From assembly GCA_934427095.1 (NCBI GenBank), contig CAKRYM010000009.1, positions 1-19,526 of the forward strand: a stretch of 19,526 nucleotides of DNA, written 5' to 3'. Both the position numbers and the translations under genes were made by a program. Each line of letters begins with the position of its first letter. Position 1 is the first letter of the stretch. This document shows positions 16,211-19,526 of this stretch, in pieces. Origin of the DNA: an uncultured Bacillota bacterium (GTDB lineage Bacteria > Bacillota > Dehalobacteriia > UBA4068). The notes under the pieces were generated by a model that saw nothing but the letters and a program-made list of their open reading frames with translations, did not search any database and was not told the DNA's origin.

Positions 16211-16393
16211 CAATTTTCTTCTCCTTTTCTCTTATCATATAGGAAAAGGTTTATGGGCAAATGATCATCCTTTGAAGAAAATAAAATTTCTGTGTAAGAA
16301 GTTTGTGTGTGTAGAAAAAGAAGAAAACCGCTGCTGGTGACAAGGAGAATTTTGTTTGTTAAAACAAAGAAGGTGGAATCTTCCTTTGTTGAA
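16211..16393. other. gene-free region between divergent promoters
   Basis: No convincing gene lies here. It contains AT-rich sequence and an imperfect hairpin: AACAAAG-AAG (16363-16372), loop GTGGAAT, CTT-C-CTTTGTT (16380-16390). This overlaps an alternative stem TTTGTTT (16351-16357) with AAACAAA (16362-16368). These inverted repeats sit just upstream of the obgE -35 box and would suit a protein-binding site, but no specific operator is recognised. Confidence 0.4.
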
Positions 16394-16423
16394 TTGACGA
16401 ATCCTTGACTTTTTGTGTATAAT
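16394..16423 (+). promoter_or_regulatory. promoter of the obgE operon
   Basis: TTGACG (16394-16399), an 18-base spacer and a perfect -10 TATAAT (16418-16423). A second TTGACT (16405-16410) is too close to this -10 to use it. The leader to the obgE ATG would be about 55 bases. Confidence 0.65.
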
Positions 16424-16484
16424 AATATTTTAGAATACGGTTATCGATAGCTCAGTAGAAAAAAGCAAAGAAAGTGGAATTCAT

Positions 16485-17756
16485 ATGTTTGCAGATTATG
16501 CGAAAATTTATCTAAAAGCTGGCGATGGTGGAAATGGCGCAGTGGCCTTTCGCCGGGAAAAATATGTCCCTCTGGGCGGCCCCGCTGGCGGCGATGGGGG
16601 CCGTGGCGGCCATATTATTTTCCGCGGCGACCCCATGCTAACCACATTGATGGATTTTAAATATAAACGCCATTATAAAGCAGAGCGGGGCAAAGACGGC
16701 ATGAATAAGAACATGACCGGCGCCAATGGAGCGGATATGCTTCTGTTGGTTCCTTGCGGCACGATTATCCGTAAAGAAGACGGCACGCAATTGGCCGATA
16801 TTTCTCAGCCGGGCCAGGAATTCGTGGCGGCAAAAGGTGGCCGAGGTGGCCGGGGTAATGTACGCTTTGCCAATGGCAAGGAAAAAGCCCCGGCTTATGC
16901 CGAAAACGGCGAACCGGGACAGGAAATGTATGTTGTTCTGGAATTAAAGCTCATTGCTGATATTGGGCTGGTGGGCTTGCCTAATGCTGGCAAATCTACC
17001 TTGTTGGCGCGTACCACTGCAGCCACGCCCAAAATTGCCAATTATCCTTTTACCACCCTGGCGCCAAATCTGGGTGTGGTACAATTGGACGAGGAAAATA
17101 GTTTTGTGATGGCAGATTTGCCGGGGCTGATTGAAGGCGCTGCTTCCGGCATTGGCTTGGGCCATCGTTTCCTGCGCCATGCTGAGCGAAATCGCGTATT
17201 GATTCATGTGTTGGATATGAGTGAATTTGCGGTTAAGCCGCCGGCTGAAAGCTTCCGTCTGATTAATGAGGAGCTTTCCCTTTATCGGACCGACCTTTTG
17301 CAGCGGCCTATGGTCATCGCTGCTAATAAAGTAGATATGCCTGGGGCAGAAGAGAATTTGGCAGCCTTACGGCAGGAACTGGGGGATACCTACGAAATTT
17401 TCCCCATTTCTGCTTTAACTGGACAGGGCGTACAGCCTTTACTTTGGCGGGTAAAAGAACTATTGGCCGAAGCACCCCCCATTTATCTTGAGGACAATAA
17501 GGACGAAGTACGCTATACGGTTGTCCGGGAAGAAGAACCTTTCCAGATTCAACAGGAAGAAGAGGGCTTCTGGCGCGTCGGTGGGCCGCGGGTGGAAAAA
17601 TTGGTTTCCATGACGGATTTAAATAATGACGATGCGGTTCTGCGCATGCAACGTTTGTTTATTAAAATGGGCCTGGAGGACGCTTTGCGGGAAGCAGGCG
17701 TGCAACCGGGCGATACGGTTTGCATTGGGGAGAATGAATTTGAATACGAAGAATGA
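16485..17756 (+). CDS. obgE: GTPase Obg, ribosome assembly GTPase
   Basis: The 423-residue product has the full three-domain Obg layout. The glycine-rich Obg fold occupies about 1-158 (KAGDGGNGAVAFRREKYVP, GGDGGRGG). The G domain follows, with G1 GLPNAGKST (164-172), G3 DLPGL (211-215), G4 NKVD (281-284) and G5 SAL (309-311). The C-terminal OCT domain spans about 345-423. Obg binds the 50S subunit late in assembly and links growth to guanine-nucleotide status. The ATG at 16485 has a modest AAAGTGG site 7 bases upstream. The nadD-yqeK reading frame begins inside its 3' end. In many Firmicutes obg directly follows rpmA; here 7.8 kb of coiled-coil operon separates them. Confidence 0.97.
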   Translation: MFADYAKIYLKAGDGGNGAVAFRREKYVPLGGPAGGDGGRGGHIIFRGDPMLTTLMDFKYKRHYKAERGKDGMNKNMTGANGADMLLLVPCGTIIRKEDGTQLADISQPGQEFVAAKGGRGGRGNVRFANGKEKAPAYAENGEPGQEMYVVLELKLIADIGLVGLPNAGKSTLLARTTAATPKIANYPFTTLAPNLGVVQLDEENSFVMADLPGLIEGAASGIGLGHRFLRHAERNRVLIHVLDMSEFAVKPPAESFRLINEELSLYRTDLLQRPMVIAANKVDMPGAEENLAALRQELGDTYEIFPISALTGQGVQPLLWRVKELLAEAPPIYLEDNKDEVRYTVVREEEPFQIQQEEEGFWRVGGPRVEKLVSMTDLNNDDAVLRMQRLFIKMGLEDALREAGVQPGDTVCIGENEFEYEE

Positions 17757-18936
17757 TTGCCGTATTGGCATTATGGGCGGCACCTTTGACCCTATTCATA
17801 ATGGTCATCTGCATTTAGCCCTAACCGCCATGGAGCAGCTGCATTTGACCATGGTATTGTTTGTGCCCAATCGTGTGCCGCCTCATCGTGCGCATACGGA
17901 CTGCGGGGTGGAGCATAGAGAGGCTATGGTGTCTTTAGCCATTGCTCCTTATCCGGGTTTTTCCCTTAGCCGTGTGGAGATAGAACGGCCCGGCTATTCC
18001 TATGCAGTGGATACGGTAACTACCCTTAAGGCGCAATATCCTGAGGCGGAGTTGTTTTTCTTAACTGGGGCGGATTCTGCCTTGACCGTGGCCAGCTGGG
18101 TTAGATCAGCAGAATTATGTCATCTGTGTCATTTTGTCGCGGCGGCGCGGCCTGGTTTTGATTTGTCCCGCTTAACGCAGTTGCCAGAATGTTGGCAGCA
18201 GAATATTCAGGTGATTCCCAGCCAGGAAATGGCGGTTTCCGCAACGGAAATCCGTCGTCGCTGCCGGAAGGGAGAGTCCATCCATGGGCTGGTTCCTCCT
18301 GCGGTAGAGGAATATATTTTGGCCCACCATCTTTATGGCGAGCCTTTTTCTCGCAGAGAAATGGATGCCTTTGTTCGTGGTAAATTAACGGAAAAACGCT
18401 ACCACCATTGTCTTGCGGTAGCGGAATTAGCCGCTAAATGGGCTAAGCTTTGGTCGTTGGATCAATCTAAAGCTTATCAAGCCGGCTTGCTGCATGATAT
18501 GGCCAGACAACTTTCTGACGAAGAAATGTTGCAGGCAGCGACAAAATGGCATATTCCTGTCAATCCTGCCCTGCAAAAAGAGCCCCTGCTCTTGCACGGA
18601 CCAGTGGCCGCAGCCATGGCCCGGGAAGAATTAGGCATTACCGATGAGGACGTGCTGGAAGCCATTGCTTGTCATACCATTGCTAAACCGGATATGGGGG
18701 CTTTGGCAAAAATCATTTTTCTGGCGGATATTTGTGAGCCCACGCGGAAACCTTGGCCGGAGCGAGATACCCTTTATCAGTTATGTGAAGAGGACTTGGA
18801 TCAAGCCATGGCCGCTGCTTTGGCGCACACTATCCTTTATTTGCAAGAAAGGGGACAGGAACCTTATCCTGGTACCAGTCAAGTGCTGGCGTTTTATCAA
18901 GAAAAAGCAGGAAACTCCCTAAAGAATGGAGAATAA
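17734..18936 (+). CDS. nadD: fused nicotinate-nucleotide adenylyltransferase and YqeK HD-domain hydrolase
   Basis: Residues 1-200 are NadD, which makes deamido-NAD from nicotinate mononucleotide and ATP: GGTFDPIHNGH (15-25) is the nucleotidyl-transferase signature and SATEIRRR (169-176) the C-terminal binding motif. Residues 206-400 are YqeK, an HD-domain hydrolase known to split diadenosine tetraphosphate symmetrically: H225, HD at 254-255, H289, H314 and D332 fit its metal ligands, with the conserved ADICEPTR. The two are usually separate neighbouring genes in Firmicutes; here they form one 400-residue chain with no stop or start between. ATG 17734, with GGGGAG just before it, is chosen because it puts RIGIMGGTFDP at the usual N-terminal distance. 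It overlaps obgE by 23 bases, which suggests translational coupling. Confidence 0.93.
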   Translation: MNLNTKNDCRIGIMGGTFDPIHNGHLHLALTAMEQLHLTMVLFVPNRVPPHRAHTDCGVEHREAMVSLAIAPYPGFSLSRVEIERPGYSYAVDTVTTLKAQYPEAELFFLTGADSALTVASWVRSAELCHLCHFVAAARPGFDLSRLTQLPECWQQNIQVIPSQEMAVSATEIRRRCRKGESIHGLVPPAVEEYILAHHLYGEPFSRREMDAFVRGKLTEKRYHHCLAVAELAAKWAKLWSLDQSKAYQAGLLHDMARQLSDEEMLQAATKWHIPVNPALQKEPLLLHGPVAAAMAREELGITDEDVLEAIACHTIAKPDMGALAKIIFLADICEPTRKPWPERDTLYQLCEEDLDQAMAAALAHTILYLQERGQEPYPGTSQVLAFYQEKAGNSLKNGE

Positions 18937-18989
18937 GGAACAAGGAATGGACAAGTGCCTGATGGCAAAAGACCAATGGGAGGATGGAT

Positions 18990-19346
18990 ATGGTGGAATA
19001 TCAGAATGGCGAAGTCTTGATGCGGCGTTTGGTGGATTTGGCGCTGGAGAAAAAAGCAAAGGACGTAGTCAGCTTAAAGCTCACTGGGTTGACGCTGATC
19101 GCTGATTATTTTATTATCCTGTCGGCGACCAATACACGCCAGGCACAAGCCATTGCTGACGCCCTTTATGAAACCCTAAAGGACGAAAATCAGCAAGCCC
19201 TTAGGATAGAAGGATATCAGGATGGACGCTGGATTTTGCTGGATTTCGGCTCCGTAGTGGTGCATATTTTCCAGCCGGATGAGCGTAGTTTTTATGATCT
19301 GGAAACCTTGTGGGGCGATGCGGAGAAGCAAACCTACGAAGCATAA
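18990..19346 (+). CDS. rsfS: ribosomal silencing factor RsfS (YbeB/Iojap family)
   Basis: The 118-residue product has the Iojap/RsfS core, including ADYFIILSATNTRQAQAIAD, then GRWILLDFGSVVVHIF and ERSFYDLETLWGDA. RsfS binds L14 on the 50S subunit and blocks subunit joining when nutrients are scarce. GGGAGG (18978-18983) touches an upstream ATG at 18984, leaving no spacer, but lies 6 bases before the ATG at 18990, so 18990 is preferred. It follows nadD-yqeK by about 50 bases in the same operon, as in many Firmicutes. No LytR-CpsA-Psr gene intervenes. Confidence 0.95.
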   Translation: MVEYQNGEVLMRRLVDLALEKKAKDVVSLKLTGLTLIADYFIILSATNTRQAQAIADALYETLKDENQQALRIEGYQDGRWILLDFGSVVVHIFQPDERSFYDLETLWGDAEKQTYEA

Positions 19347-19352
19347 GATGTT

Positions 19353-19388
19353 AAGATCCGGAGGCTCGTTAAAGCTTCCGGATCTTTT
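19353..19388 (+). terminator. terminator of the obgE-nadD-rsfS operon
   Basis: AAGATCCGGAGGC (19353-19365), an 8-base loop, GCTTCCGGATCTT (19374-19386) and a short T-run. The 13-bp stem has one G-T pair. It starts 7 bases after the rsfS stop codon. Confidence 0.85.
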
Positions 19389-19453
19389 GGTTAACCAGGC
19401 ATATTCATTCCATTGAAAATAATGTATTTTTATGTAATACAGTGAATAAAAAA

Positions 19454-19473
19454 TGTGGATAAATTGTGGAGAA
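19454..19473 (-). other. tandem DnaA-box-like sites
   Basis: The plus strand has TGTGGATAA (19454-19462), the exact complement of the DnaA box TTATCCACA, and TGTGGAGAA (19465-19473), one mismatch away. Both have the same orientation, 11 bases apart, in AT-rich DNA after the rsfS terminator. They could bind DnaA, as a regulatory or titration site or part of a larger array beyond the window. Chance is possible because the region is short. Confidence 0.4.
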
Positions 19474-19526
19474 ATTTGTACAAGAATATTTTTTTGATTT
19501 CTTTTATCCCAGTTAAACACGTAAAT

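Noticed and set aside
16352..16408. 18-codon open frame starting TTG after AAGGAG in the D-obgE gap
   Set aside because: The spacing is only 4 bases, the start is TTG, it overlaps the obgE -35 box and no promoter precedes it. Chance is more likely.
17626..17733. 36-codon upstream extension of nadD-yqeK
   Set aside because: It lies wholly inside obgE in another frame, has no ribosome binding site and would put a Cys/Trp-rich stretch before the conserved NadD N-terminus.
19413..19441. Promoter TTGAAA with AATACA after the rsfS terminator
   Set aside because: The -10 is poor and no start codon with a ribosome binding site follows before the window ends.

Overview
The window looks like a chromosomal segment of a Firmicutes-type bacterium with roughly half G+C. 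The evidence is a rplU-rpmA pair with Firmicutes-style ribosome binding sites, followed at a distance by obgE, a fused nadD-yqeK and rsfS, the usual low-GC Gram-positive neighbourhood. L27 lacks the cleaved N-terminal extension and no prp (ysxB) gene lies between rplU and rpmA, so the organism belongs to a lineage that does without Prp processing. The genus cannot be fixed from the sequence.

Layout: (1) 37-7942, plus strand: a strong promoter and two giant coiled-coil genes, here called A (1571 aa) and B (992 aa). (2) 7950-8716, plus strand: promoter, likely L21 leader, rplU, rpmA and a terminator. (3) 8722-16210, minus strand: a second coiled-coil operon starting at a strong promoter near 16200 and running through D (793 aa), D' (at least 303 aa) and C (1325 aa) to a bidirectional terminator shared with rpmA. 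D and D' are one reading frame split by a single in-frame TGA. (4) 16394-19388, plus strand: promoter, obgE, nadD-yqeK fusion, rsfS and a terminator. (5) 19389-19526: AT-rich non-coding end with one consensus and one near-consensus DnaA box.

The unusual content is the coiled-coil cluster, about 12 kb of Ala/Glu/Gln-rich helical protein genes wrapped around, and inserted into, an otherwise universal housekeeping locus. The proteins have no ATPase motif, signal peptide or membrane span. They are not just generic coiled coils. A, B, C and D share an ungapped 23-residue module (Leu 2 or Met 2, usually Ala 5, Leu 9, usually Ala 16, Lys 23), usually preceded by a Ser-rich break. In four copies it is followed by a Trp exactly 39 or 46 residues after the Lys, a difference of one heptad. 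B and C carry two modules each at nearly the same residue numbers (113/409 and 113/404). A, B and C end in short basic-aromatic tails. I infer a paralogous family of structural or scaffold proteins, possibly co-assembling into an intracellular filament or matrix; I recognise no named family.

The housekeeping genes serve ribosome assembly and NAD synthesis: L21 and L27 are 50S proteins, ObgE is a 50S assembly GTPase, RsfS is a 50S silencing factor, and NadD-YqeK joins NAD synthesis to diadenosine-tetraphosphate hydrolysis. Nothing shows that the coiled-coil proteins act with them, but they may be co-transcribed, since no terminator is visible between gene B and rplU.
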